Assembly: GCA_019247515.1 (NCBI GenBank)
Contig: JAFAOS010000191.1
Coordinates: forward strand, 1 to 64,000
Length of the DNA: 64,000 bases
Direction of reading: 5' to 3'
From: Chloroflexota bacterium
GTDB taxonomy: Bacteria > Chloroflexota > UBA6077 > CF-72
Shown: positions 1 to 7,983 of the stretch, in pieces
Layout of the letters: the number at the start of each line of letters is the position of its first letter
Numbering within the stretch: position 1 is the stretch's first letter
Notes under the pieces: generated by a model
Told to the model about the DNA's origin: nothing
The model's database searches: none
Seen by the model: only the letters and a program-made list of their open reading frames with translations
Program-made: the position numbers and the translations under genes

Positions 1-1
1 G

Positions 2-490
2 CGGGCCTCGCTCTCGACGCTGCTCGAAGAGCCGGACTTTGCGCTGGCATCGTTCTTGTTGTCGGTGCTGGGGGAGGGCACGTTCTTGAATCTGCTGGCC
101 TTCCTCGAGGTTCACGCGCCGGATCCGATCTCGCGGCGGGTAACCCAGCTGGCGCGGCAGGACGAGTCGCGCCACGTAGCCTTCGGCATGGCGCACCTTG
201 AGCACCAGGGCTCGCTGGACCCCGGCCTGCAGGCGCGGCTGCGCGGCGCCGTCGAGCGGCGTCACGACGTGCTCATGGATACGGCCGGGCTGAACCAGGG
301 CGTCTTCGATGCGCTGGTGCTGCTGGCCGCCGGTTCGTGGCGCCCCGCGGACATCGCCCGGGGCTACCATGCCGTCGAGGAGCTCCAACAGGCCATGGAC
401 GAAGGCCGCCAGCGCCGGCTGGTACGGCTGGGCTTCCCCCACGACGAAGCAGCCGCGCTATCGGCGCTGCACACGCGGAACTTCATGTGA
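2..490 (+). CDS. Ferritin-like diiron protein, C-terminal part (5' end outside window)
   Basis: The reading frame is open from base 2, so the true start lies upstream of the window. The visible 162 or so residues are mostly helical and contain a Glu in GEGTFLN and an ExxH motif (DESRHVAF), spaced as in the second half of a ferritin-like four-helix diiron bundle. Such proteins include oxygenases, oxidases and ribonucleotide-reductase-like enzymes. The stop overlaps the start of an FMN reductase gene by 4 nt, so the two are probably translated together, and a Rieske oxygenase follows. I infer a redox role in that catabolic operon. The substrate and exact family are not resolvable without the N-terminal half. 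Confidence 0.6.
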   Translation, partial: RASLSTLLEEPDFALASFLLSVLGEGTFLNLLAFLEVHAPDPISRRVTQLARQDESRHVAFGMAHLEHQGSLDPGLQARLRGAVERRHDVLMDTAGLNQGVFDALVLLAAGSWRPADIARGYHAVEELQQAMDEGRQRRLVRLGFPHDEAAALSALHTRNFM

Positions 491-990
491 CGCGCGTCAC
501 GGTGGTGTGCGGCAATCCCAGGCCGAAGTCGCGGACGCTCGAGGCGGGGCTCTTCGTCGCGCGAAAGTTGACGGGTGCGGACCCGCAACTCGTGCTCGAC
601 CTGGTCGACATCGGCCCGCATCTCCTCGGCTGGGGCGACCCGGTCGCGCAGCAGGCCGTCGAGTCAGTTCAGGCGTGCGGCATTGCCATTTTCGCCAGCC
701 CTACGTACAAGGGCACCTACACCGGCCTGCTCAAGCTGTTTCTCGACCAGGTGCCCACCGACGGACTCAGCGGCATGATCGCCATCCCGGTCATGCTCGG
801 CGCCGCGCTCGGCCACGCCATGGCGCCGGACCTGCTCCTCAAACCCGTCCTGGTCGAGCTCGGCGCCGCCTGCCCTGCCCGGGGCCTGTACCTCCTCGAG
901 ACCGACTACACCTCAGACGCGATCATCGACCCGTGGCTCTCTCGCGTGCGGCCGTTCCTGCCCAGCACCTACCATACGAAGGAGAGTTAG
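487..990 (+). CDS. NADPH-dependent FMN reductase family protein
   Basis: A 167-residue flavodoxin-like protein. I chose the GTG at 487, which overlaps the upstream stop as GTGA; longer in-frame extensions upstream are out-of-frame translation of the diiron gene. The N-terminus has the phosphate-binding loop GNPRPKSRT, and a second flavin-contact segment SPTYKGTYTG lies near residue 75, both typical of the NADPH-dependent FMN reductase (SsuE/ArsH) family. These enzymes supply reduced flavin to a partner monooxygenase. A Rieske oxygenase gene starts 27 nt downstream, so it could act as electron donor there or serve the flavin monooxygenases elsewhere in the window (inference). Confidence 0.75.
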   Translation: MTRVTVVCGNPRPKSRTLEAGLFVARKLTGADPQLVLDLVDIGPHLLGWGDPVAQQAVESVQACGIAIFASPTYKGTYTGLLKLFLDQVPTDGLSGMIAIPVMLGAALGHAMAPDLLLKPVLVELGAACPARGLYLLETDYTSDAIIDPWLSRVRPFLPSTYHTKES

Positions 991-1017
991 AGAGAGAAAC
1001 CACGGGGAGACCCTGAA

Positions 1018-2403
1018 ATGCTGTCCAAGGAAAACACCGAGCTGCTGTGTCGCGTCGGCCCAGGCACCGTCATGGGCGACCTGATGCGACAATACTGGTT
1101 GCCCTGCACGTATAGCTGGGAGCTGACTGCTGACGGCGACCCGCAGCGCGTCCGCATGCTCGGCGAGGACCTGATCGCCTTCCGCGACTCCAACGGGGTA
1201 CCCGGCTTCATCGTCAACAACTGTCCTCACCGCGGCGCGTCGTTGTTTTTTGGACGCAATGAAGAGGCTGGACTGCGGTGCGTCTACCATGGCTGGAAGT
1301 TCGACACGGCCGGCAATTGCGTCGACATGCCCAACGAGCCGGCCGAGTCCGATTTCAAACACAAGGTCAGGGCGACCGCGTATCGCGGAGCCGACGCGGG
1401 CGGCATCACCTGGATCTACATGGGCGCCAACCAGGCCGACCCGCCCGGTCTGCCCCAGTGGGAGTGGTGCCAGGTCCCCGAGAACCAGCTCCAGCACTCC
1501 CACAAGGCCATCTACGAGTGCAACTTCATGCAGGCGCTCGAAGGCGAGCTCGACACCACCCACGTCTACTTCCTCCACTCGCGCCTCGATCCAAAGGGGG
1601 CGCCGAGCTACGGCCTGTACGCGCCGGATCGCCGCGCCCGCCTGGAGATCGTCGACACCAACTACGGCGTGATGTACGCCGCGCGCCGCAACGAGGAAGT
1701 CGACGACGTGTACTACTGGCGCACCACCCAGTTCCTGTTCCCGATTTACGGCATGTTCCCGGGCGGCGGCGAGGACGGCACCGTGCCGCTGTCGATGTAC
1801 GTGCCCATCGACGACGAGCACACTCTGCACTGGGGTCTGTGGTGGCACCCTAGCGAGGCGATGGCCCGCTTCGGCAAGCCGGTCCAGCAGAAGCTGAATG
1901 ACACCGGCGCGCTGATCGGCGGTGTCGGTCCGATGAAGCCGCGCCAGACTGGCAAGTTCTTCGCCGACTGGTGGCCGGAGGCCTGCCTGGCCAACGACTT
2001 CCTGATGAACCCCGAGGTCAAGAAGACCAAGAGCTTCACCGGTATTCCGAGCGTGCGCATGCAGGACGACGCCGTCATTACCAGCATGGGCCCGATCATG
2101 GACCGCACGAAGGAGCACCTCGGCACCGCCGACGCGACCATCATCCGCGTGCGGCGCCGCATCCTGGAAGCCGCCAGAGCCCTGCGCGATCGCGGCGTCA
2201 CTCCGCCAGGCGTGGACTACCCCGAGCTGTACCGCGTGCGGTCGTGCCAGGCGATCCTGCCCAAGGACGTGAGCTGGCAGATCGCCCTGGATGACTGGCA
2301 TTCGTGCCGCGTCACTGAGCATCCGACCGGCGGCTTCAAGCCAGTGCGCTCGGCGCCCGAGGGCGGCTTCGGCCGTCAGACCCGCTACCAATCGGAATCG
2401 TAA
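1018..2403 (+). CDS. Rieske non-heme iron aromatic ring-hydroxylating oxygenase, large subunit
   Basis: A 461-residue oxygenase of the phthalate-4,5-dioxygenase/vanillate-demethylase type. The Rieske [2Fe-2S] ligands are visible as C69-x-H71 and C88-x2-H91 (CPHRG and CVYHGW). The mononuclear iron motif is D179-x2-H182-x4-H187, preceded by acidic residues. The ATG follows a GGGGAGA ribosome-binding site. The enzyme would use reduced ferredoxin or flavin to hydroxylate or O-demethylate an aromatic substrate in the cytoplasm. No ferredoxin gene is visible; the upstream FMN reductase may contribute electrons. The gene sits between that reductase and an SDR, which suggests one degradation operon. 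Family assignment is firm; the substrate is unknown. Confidence 0.9.
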   Translation: MLSKENTELLCRVGPGTVMGDLMRQYWLPCTYSWELTADGDPQRVRMLGEDLIAFRDSNGVPGFIVNNCPHRGASLFFGRNEEAGLRCVYHGWKFDTAGNCVDMPNEPAESDFKHKVRATAYRGADAGGITWIYMGANQADPPGLPQWEWCQVPENQLQHSHKAIYECNFMQALEGELDTTHVYFLHSRLDPKGAPSYGLYAPDRRARLEIVDTNYGVMYAARRNEEVDDVYYWRTTQFLFPIYGMFPGGGEDGTVPLSMYVPIDDEHTLHWGLWWHPSEAMARFGKPVQQKLNDTGALIGGVGPMKPRQTGKFFADWWPEACLANDFLMNPEVKKTKSFTGIPSVRMQDDAVITSMGPIMDRTKEHLGTADATIIRVRRRILEAARALRDRGVTPPGVDYPELYRVRSCQAILPKDVSWQIALDDWHSCRVTEHPTGGFKPVRSAPEGGFGRQTRYQSES

Positions 2404-2411
2404 ATTTCGCT

Positions 2412-2517
2412 TCACCCACCTCTCCCTCTGGGAGAGGTCGCGCGAAGCGCGGGTGAGGGCTACGTACGAGCCCTGATAAGAGCCCTCACCCCAGCCCTCT
2501 CCCAGCGGGAGAGGGAG
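2412..2517 (+). repeat. REP-like palindromic repeat doublet (family A, copies 1 and 2)
   Basis: Two inverted copies of one GC-rich element lie between the Rieske and SDR genes. Copy 1 (2412-2461) carries CCTCTCCCTCTGGGAGAGG, then GGGTGAGGGCT. Copy 2 (2480-2517) is the reverse complement in layout: AGCCCTCACCC followed by CCCTCTCCCAGCGGGAGAGGG. Each copy can fold into a hairpin, and GGGTGAGGGCT pairs with AGCCCTCACCC to close a larger one. Further copies are at 16109-16150 and 56203-56238. The arrangement is like BIME/REP doublets; here it could modulate mRNA between two co-oriented genes. Confidence 0.85.
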
Positions 2518-2535
2518 CAACTGAGGAAAGGGATT

Positions 2536-3324
2536 GTGGATCTCGGACTTTCGGGCAAGGTCGCGGTTGTTACCGGTGGCAGCGAAGGGATTGGGCGGGG
2601 GGCGGCGCAGTCGCTTGGACGCGAAGGCGTGTCTGTTGTTGTCTGTGCGCGGCGGGAGGACCTGCTGCGTTCGGCTGCCGCGGAGCTCGCGGAGGCGACG
2701 GGTGCGCAGATCGTCCCGGTGCGGGCGGATGTCACGCTCGCCGGTGACGTCGAGCGCGTTATCCAGACCGCCGTCGATCGCTTCGGGCGGCTCGACATCC
2801 TCGTCAACAACGCGGGGACCTCGGCGGCTGGTCCGTTCGAATCCGTCACCGACGACGCCTGGCAGGCCGACCTCGACCTGAAGCTTTTCGGCGCTATCCG
2901 CGCAACTCGCGCGGCGGTGCCGCACCTCCGCAAGGTCGGCGGCGGCAGCATCGTCAACGTGCTCAACGTCGGCGCCAAGCAGCCAGCGGCCCGCTCGGTC
3001 CCGACCTCCGTCTCGCGCGCGGCCGGCATGGCGCTGATGAAGGCGCTGTCCAAGGAGCTCGGCGCCGACAACATCCGCGTCAACGGCATCAATATCGGCC
3101 TGATCAAGAGCGGACAGAATCAGCGGCGCTGGGAAAGTCTCGGCCGACCGGGCACGCTCGAGGAGTTCTACGCCCAGTTGGCCAGGCAGACCAATGTGCC
3201 CCTCGGCCGCGTCGGCGAAGCTGAGGAGGTCGGCGACCTGATCGCCTTCCTGTGCTCGAGTCGCGGCGCGTACATCAGCGGGGTATCGATCAACATGGAC
3301 GGTGGCTCCTCGGGAGTCGTGTAG
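2536..3324 (+). CDS. Short-chain dehydrogenase/reductase family protein with degenerate active site
   Basis: A 262-residue Rossmann-fold protein. The GTG at 2536 is preceded by GAGGAAAGGG. Cofactor motifs are intact: TGGSEGIG near residue 13 and NNAG near 91. The catalytic Ser-Tyr-Lys set is not: the YxxxK position reads T157-x3-R161 (PTSVSRAAG) and the Ser position reads Asn near 144. The rest, including the C-terminal INMDGG stretch, is normal, so this is a divergent subfamily rather than a broken gene. Known SDRs lacking the tetrad may bind cofactor without normal oxidoreductase chemistry. It lies after the Rieske oxygenase, where a dihydrodiol or alcohol dehydrogenase would be expected. 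Confidence 0.85.
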   Translation: MDLGLSGKVAVVTGGSEGIGRGAAQSLGREGVSVVVCARREDLLRSAAAELAEATGAQIVPVRADVTLAGDVERVIQTAVDRFGRLDILVNNAGTSAAGPFESVTDDAWQADLDLKLFGAIRATRAAVPHLRKVGGGSIVNVLNVGAKQPAARSVPTSVSRAAGMALMKALSKELGADNIRVNGINIGLIKSGQNQRRWESLGRPGTLEEFYAQLARQTNVPLGRVGEAEEVGDLIAFLCSSRGAYISGVSINMDGGSSGVV

Positions 3325-3327
3325 CCT
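3322..3327 (+). promoter_or_regulatory. Candidate -10 element (TAGCCT) overlapping the SDR stop codon
   Basis: TAGCCT ends 9 nt before the ATG of the MetE-like gene, and its first three bases are the SDR stop codon. The spacing matches many other starts in this window and would give a near-leaderless transcript. No clear -35 is visible. Confidence 0.4.
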
Positions 3328-3336
3328 GGCACGGCT

Positions 3337-4458
3337 ATGCGCAGGAGCACGGATCGCATACTCGTTTCACACGCCGGTACCGCGCCCCGTCCAGCGGACC
3401 TGACCGACCTGCCCAGCGCCGTGAAAGAGGTCGTCAAACGCCAGGCGCAGGTCGGTATCGACATCGTCAACGACGGCGAGCTCAGCAAAAGCAACTTCAC
3501 CAACTATGTGCGGGATCGACTGGGAGGCATCACGCCCGCCGAACAGGGCGCCACCCTCCCACCACGCAACATCAATGGCCGCGACCTGCGCGAGTTTCCG
3601 GACTTCTTCGCCACCGGCGGTGGCGGATTCGGTCGCAATCGACCTGGCCCCCGCCCGTCCAACATCGTCTTCCCACAACCGATGGTCGTCTCGGGTCCGA
3701 TCACCTACATTGGCGCCGACACGGTCCAGGCTGACGTGGCCAACATGCAGGCGGCGCTCGAAGGTCTCGACGTGGAAGGTTTCCTGCCCGCCGTGGCGCC
3801 CGGCACCGTCGAACACTGGCTGCACAACCAGTATTACGCGACCGACGAGGAGTACCTCTTCGCCCTCGCCGACGCGCTCCACCACGAGTACCGAGCCATC
3901 ACGAACGCCGGGTTGAACCTCCAGATCGACGATCCGGACCTGCCGGACGGCTGGCAGATGTTTCCCGACATGAGCGTCGACGACTATCGCAAGTACGCCA
4001 CGCTGCGCGCTGAGGCGATCAACCACGCCCTGCGGGGTATTCCCGAAGAGCAGATTCGCTTGCACGTGTGCTGGGGCAGCGGCCTCGGTCCGCACAAAAA
4101 CGACATCGACCTGCGCGACATCGTCGACGTCATCCTGCGCGTCAGGGCCTCCGTGTATTCGATCGAGGCCGCCAATCCGCGTCACCAGCACGAGTGGCGG
4201 GTCTGGCACGAGGTCAAGCTTCCGGAAGGCAAGTCGCTGATGCCGGGCGTGATCGGCCACGCTACCGACATCATCGAACACCCGCGGATGGTGGCCGACC
4301 GCCTGATCCAGTACGCCGGGCTGGTCGGTAAGGAAAACGTGGTCGCCGGCACGGATTGCGGCGTCGGCTCGCGCGTGTGGAATGGCGAAATCGCGTGGGC
4401 CAAGTTCGCGGCGATGGCCGAAGGCGCGCACATCGCCTCTCGAGAGTTGTGGAGCTGA
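3337..4458 (+). CDS. MetE/EaCoMT-family zinc methyl- or alkyl-transferase (copy 1)
   Basis: A 373-residue barrel protein of the cobalamin-independent methionine synthase C-domain family. The zinc ligands of that family are present: H243-x-C245 (LHVCWG), E277 (IEAANPRH) and C341 (GTDCGVG). It lacks the N-terminal half of true MetE (about 750 residues) and matches the length of core-MetE proteins and of epoxyalkane:coenzyme M transferase (XecA type). These enzymes activate a thiol on zinc and move a methyl or alkyl group. Its position after a Rieske oxygenase and SDR suggests a catabolic rather than methionine-making role (inference). A paralogue is at 35005-36144, with the same RSTDRIL N-terminus. 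Confidence 0.8.
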   Translation: MRRSTDRILVSHAGTAPRPADLTDLPSAVKEVVKRQAQVGIDIVNDGELSKSNFTNYVRDRLGGITPAEQGATLPPRNINGRDLREFPDFFATGGGGFGRNRPGPRPSNIVFPQPMVVSGPITYIGADTVQADVANMQAALEGLDVEGFLPAVAPGTVEHWLHNQYYATDEEYLFALADALHHEYRAITNAGLNLQIDDPDLPDGWQMFPDMSVDDYRKYATLRAEAINHALRGIPEEQIRLHVCWGSGLGPHKNDIDLRDIVDVILRVRASVYSIEAANPRHQHEWRVWHEVKLPEGKSLMPGVIGHATDIIEHPRMVADRLIQYAGLVGKENVVAGTDCGVGSRVWNGEIAWAKFAAMAEGAHIASRELWS

Positions 4459-4465
4459 GCGCGGC

Positions 4466-5203
4466 GTGAAGTTCCGCGCCGGTGATCTGGAGTTTAACGC
4501 GAGCGTCGTCGAGTCGAGCCAGTCCGCCTCACCTCAGACCGGCAATCCGCTGCAGTTGATGACCATTCAGTTTCGCGCGCAGAAGGAAGGCGTCCACGAG
4601 GCGGCGGTCACCGAGGCATTGCAGCGGCAGTCCGGCGGCCTGTACTCGCTCGACGAGGCCGACCAGCCCGAGATCGAATGGCGCGTTCGCGAGAGCAACT
4701 GGACCTACGTCGGCAGCGAGCCATGGGGCGTCAACCACCACATGTGGCGCATCGAGCAGGTCGAGCGCATCGCCTGCGAGCTGTTGCGACTCGGCGCGCT
4801 GGCGCTCGAGCCCTACGACTACACCGAAGAAGTGTTGCCAGACGGCGGCGTGCGGCTCGCCGCGCGGGCGCTGGTCTCGGAGGTGGACCTCGACGCGATT
4901 GCCCGCCTCATGGGGCCGATCGAGGTGGTGCGCGTGGGCGTGTCGGACACTCCACGCCGTATGCGGCTGAGCGGCTACGTCTGGGGCGAGCGCTTCGAGG
5001 GCCTCGTCGTCGTCGTGGCGTGCGCGGATATCCGCGAGCCGCGGGTGACGCTGGCCGGTTTTGACGGCGATCCCGTGGACGACTTCGAAGACCTGATCGC
5101 CCTGGGCGCGGTCGACGCGGACGCTTTGCGGCAGCGGCGGCACGCGCGACGACGCGTCCAGAACGTCGATGGCTGGGAGCTCATGCCGGCGCCCACTCCC
5201 TGA
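4466..5203 (+). CDS. Conserved-looking protein of unknown function
   Basis: A 245-residue protein I do not recognise. I chose the GTG at 4466, seven bases after the previous stop; the open frame extends upstream only through the neighbouring gene. It has no signal peptide or membrane segment. The middle contains WRVRESNWTYVGSEPWG and a mixed alpha/beta C-terminal half, with an Arg-rich patch (RRHARRR) near the end. Close spacing places it in the same transcription unit as the MetE-like gene. Codon use resembles its neighbours. No function is assigned. Confidence 0.6.
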   Translation: MKFRAGDLEFNASVVESSQSASPQTGNPLQLMTIQFRAQKEGVHEAAVTEALQRQSGGLYSLDEADQPEIEWRVRESNWTYVGSEPWGVNHHMWRIEQVERIACELLRLGALALEPYDYTEEVLPDGGVRLAARALVSEVDLDAIARLMGPIEVVRVGVSDTPRRMRLSGYVWGERFEGLVVVVACADIREPRVTLAGFDGDPVDDFEDLIALGAVDADALRQRRHARRRVQNVDGWELMPAPTP

Positions 5204-5241
5204 CCGACCGCCACCGACGACTGGGCTCGCGGTCAGGGCTG

Positions 5242-5286
5242 TACATTGAACTGCGCGTTGCCGCTCATCTCCAGGGACGGAAAGGT
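5242..5286 (+). promoter_or_regulatory. Candidate promoter -10 (TACATT) and strong ribosome-binding site of the LigJ-like gene
   Basis: TACATT at 5242-5247 is preceded directly by TG. About 30 nt further on, GGGACGGAAAGG (5275-5286) is a good Shine-Dalgarno region before the ATG at 5292. This start therefore has a leader, unlike most others here. Confidence 0.35.
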
Positions 5287-5291
5287 CTCCG

Positions 5292-6287
5292 ATGATTATT
5301 GACATTCACGGCCACACGAACGCCCCGCCGAGCCTGTATGCCTACAAGTCGGGTCTGCTGTCATCCAAGGGTGCGCACGGGAAAGGCAATCCTGGACTCA
5401 ACGAAGAGGCGATGGCCAACACCGTCAAAAACCACCTGGCGAACAACCTGGACAAGGTAGGCACCGACGTCCAGTTCCTGTCGCCGCGTCCGTTCCAGTT
5501 GATGCACTCCGAAAAACCCGAAAAGATCGTGCACTACTGGGTCCAGGCCAACAACGACGCGATTGCCATGAGCGTCAAGGCCGCCCCCAGCCGCTATCGC
5601 GGCGTCGCCGGTCTGCCACAGTGCGCGGGCGTGCCGATCACCAACACCTTCGAAGAGATCGACAGGTGCATCAACCACCTCGGTTTCGTGGGGATCATGA
5701 TCAACCCCGATCCTTATGAGGGAAGTGGGACCCCCACGCCTGGCATGGGCGACGAGTACTGGTTCCCGCTGTACGAAAAGATGATCCAGCTGGATATTCC
5801 GGCCCTGATCCACTCCGCCAGCTGCAAAGACCCGTGGGATACATACTCCAACTACTTCATCACGACGGAGACGCGGTGCATCATCTCGATGGTCGCCTCG
5901 CAAACCTTTGACAGGTTCCCCAACCTGAAAATCATCGTCAGCCACGGCGGAGGCGCGGTGCCGTACCAGGTCGGCCGCTACCGGGCCTTTTTCGGTCGCC
6001 ACTTCGAGAGCAGCGGCGGATTCGACGCGCAGCTCAAGAAGTTCTACTTCGACACGGTGCTGTACAACCCGGAAGCGATTGAGCTCCTGGTGCGCATTGT
6101 CGGCAGCGACCGGTGCATGTTCGGCACGGAGAATCCGGGCACCGGTTCCTATCGCGATCCGGGCTCTGGCAAGATGCTGGACGATCTGAAACCGGTCATC
6201 GAAGGCATCTCGTCGCTGACGGAGCAGGACAAGAAGAACATCTTCGAGAACGTGCCGAAGAAGGTCTTTCCGCGGTTCAAGCCCTGA
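5292..6287 (+). CDS. Amidohydrolase-2 family protein, 4-oxalomesaconate hydratase (LigJ)-like
   Basis: A 331-residue metal-dependent TIM-barrel protein. The predicted metal and catalytic residues are H6 and H8 (IHGHTN), H174 (LIHSAS), H218 (VSHGGG) and E280 (FGTENPG). A Glu where most ACMSD-like amidohydrolases have Asp, and the positions of all five residues, fit what I recall of LigJ from the protocatechuate 4,5-cleavage pathway. LigJ hydrates 4-oxalomesaconate. I therefore favour a hydratase over a decarboxylase, but a related amidohydrolase is possible. It ends the first catabolic block; its last 11 nt overlap the end of the convergent FAD hydroxylase gene. Confidence 0.7.
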   Translation: MIIDIHGHTNAPPSLYAYKSGLLSSKGAHGKGNPGLNEEAMANTVKNHLANNLDKVGTDVQFLSPRPFQLMHSEKPEKIVHYWVQANNDAIAMSVKAAPSRYRGVAGLPQCAGVPITNTFEEIDRCINHLGFVGIMINPDPYEGSGTPTPGMGDEYWFPLYEKMIQLDIPALIHSASCKDPWDTYSNYFITTETRCIISMVASQTFDRFPNLKIIVSHGGGAVPYQVGRYRAFFGRHFESSGGFDAQLKKFYFDTVLYNPEAIELLVRIVGSDRCMFGTENPGTGSYRDPGSGKMLDDLKPVIEGISSLTEQDKKNIFENVPKKVFPRFKP

Positions 6288-7935
6288 GCTGGCCCGAGAC
6301 ACGCTTCAGCAGGCGCAAGGGATCGGGCGGCGGCGCGTCGCCCGACCACGCCACGTACTGGTCCGGACGGACGAGGACCAGACGCGCGGCGTAGGCGGTC
6401 CGCTCGCCCGCGAACGTGTCGCGCACGATTTTCAGCGGCAGCGGCAGACCGCTGGACGTGGCGGCGTCTTCAAGTGGACTGCAGTCGGCATCCAGCGCCA
6501 GCAGCGTAAAGCCGTCGCCTAACTCTTCATAGACGTTGCGGTGGTTAGAAAGCGCGCGCGGCGCCAGGTGGTGGCCGGCCGCCGCCCTGAACGACAGCTC
6601 GCCGTGAATGCTGCACGACGCCCCGGCTGGCCCCATGACCACCGACGAGCCTGCGTAGTGGGGGTCGTACGTGTGGGCCGCCGAGGCCTCGCTGCGCGCC
6701 AGCTCGTCCCACGCACGCCGAAATTCACCCACGTCGCGCTCCGGACTGTAGCGCTCCAGAAACTCGCGATCGCGCTCGATGGCGCCGGCGATCATCGCCT
6801 CGCCGGTTTCGACGAAGATCGGTCGCCGCTCTTGTCCGTAGGAGTCCAGGAGCGCCTCGCCGCCCCAACCCTGGAGGCGCGCCGCCAGTTTCCAGCCGAG
6901 ATTTCTGGCGTCCTCCAGGCCGGTATTCAGACCGAATCCGCCATATGGCGGATGCTGGTGACATGCGTCGCCGGCAATAAACATGCGCGCCTTCCGGTAC
7001 ACGGTGGCAACCATGATGCGCAGGTCCCAGAAACCGACATAGTCCAGCTGGGCCTGAAAGTCGAATCCGGCCGCCTCGTGCAGGAGCCGGAGAAAATCGT
7101 AATTGTCCTGCCGCGTGTCAGCCGGCACCGGCGCGTGGAAGAAAAAACTCTCGCCGACGTCGATGCGACCGAAAAACTGCCAGTAGCCCGCGAGCTCCGG
7201 CTTCATCACTCGGTAGGTGGTGGCGTCCGGAAACCGTTTGAGGAACTCGTGGAGTTCCGTCGACCGGAACACGACGAATACCATGCGCTGGTCGAAGTTT
7301 CGACCACCACGGTCGACGCCCATGCGTTCTCGCACCAGTGAGCGGCCACCATCGCAGCCAACCACGTACCGTGCTTCGAGGCTCCGCGCGCCGCTGTGCG
7401 GGTCCTGGTTCACTTGCTGCTGCGCGTCGGCCGACCAGCTGTAAAACGCGTCCGCGTCCTCGTCGACGCGCGAGATGGCCAGCGTTGCGTGGTCCGCGTC
7501 CTGCGACACGCTGTCCACGTTCCATCCGAACAGCGCGGTGACCGACGGCAGCGCGCTCAGCCGCTGGCGCAGCACGGCCTCCGTGCAGTATTGCGGCAGG
7601 CGCTCGCCACGCTCGTAGAAATAGTCCTGGACGCGCGGACCGCGGCCGCCCCACTGCATCGTTTGAAAATACGGGCTCTTCAGGTCGCGGTAGATCGTGA
7701 CGCCACCGGATGGATAGCCTGGCGGCATGACGCGCGCGGCGCGCAGCTCGTCGACGCAGCGCCAGAAGTAAAAGTGCTCCAGCGTCCGATTGGTCAGGTT
7801 CTGGCCCTTGGGGATGCGCTGCGGCGCGCGGTGGCGCTCGACGAGCACGCTGCGCACACCGCGCTGACCCAGCTCGACCGCCAGCGCCACGCCAACTGGC
7901 CCGCCGCCGACGATGGCGACGTCGTACTCGGACAC
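6277..7935 (-). CDS. FAD-dependent aromatic hydroxylase (PheA/TfdB/MhpA type)
   Basis: A 552-residue class A flavoprotein monooxygenase. It starts at a GTG with the dinucleotide-binding motif GGGPVGVALAVELG, has a central GD motif (VVGCDGGRS) and the FAD ribityl motif GDACHQHPPYGGFGLNTG near residue 325, followed by the NLGWKLA helix seen in phenol and 3-hydroxyphenylpropionate hydroxylases. The C-terminal thioredoxin-like part is short. It would hydroxylate a phenolic ring using NAD(P)H. It is divergent from the luciferase-like gene (48 nt gap) and convergent with the LigJ-like gene. A weak -10 (TACGCT, 7944-7949 on the minus strand) precedes it. Confidence 0.85.
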   Translation of the reverse strand: MSEYDVAIVGGGPVGVALAVELGQRGVRSVLVERHRAPQRIPKGQNLTNRTLEHFYFWRCVDELRAARVMPPGYPSGGVTIYRDLKSPYFQTMQWGGRGPRVQDYFYERGERLPQYCTEAVLRQRLSALPSVTALFGWNVDSVSQDADHATLAISRVDEDADAFYSWSADAQQQVNQDPHSGARSLEARYVVGCDGGRSLVRERMGVDRGGRNFDQRMVFVVFRSTELHEFLKRFPDATTYRVMKPELAGYWQFFGRIDVGESFFFHAPVPADTRQDNYDFLRLLHEAAGFDFQAQLDYVGFWDLRIMVATVYRKARMFIAGDACHQHPPYGGFGLNTGLEDARNLGWKLAARLQGWGGEALLDSYGQERRPIFVETGEAMIAGAIERDREFLERYSPERDVGEFRRAWDELARSEASAAHTYDPHYAGSSVVMGPAGASCSIHGELSFRAAAGHHLAPRALSNHRNVYEELGDGFTLLALDADCSPLEDAATSSGLPLPLKIVRDTFAGERTAYAARLVLVRPDQYVAWSGDAPPPDPLRLLKRVSGQLRA

Positions 7936-7971
7936 CTGCGTTCAGCGTATGCCATTCGGCGGCGCGCGACC

Positions 7972-7977
7972 TAACAT
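7972..7977 (+). promoter_or_regulatory. Candidate -10 element (TAACAT), leaderless spacing
   Basis: TAACAT ends 6 nt before the ATG at 7984. Transcription about 7 nt below the hexamer would begin at the start codon itself, so the mRNA would be leaderless. There is no Shine-Dalgarno. Confidence 0.4.
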
Positions 7978-7983
7978 GAAGAC

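Noticed and set aside
913-2925. A 670-residue open frame on the minus strand
   Set aside because: It is the antisense of the Rieske oxygenase and SDR genes, with low-complexity Arg/Val/Asp-rich composition and no motif; a GC-rich shadow.
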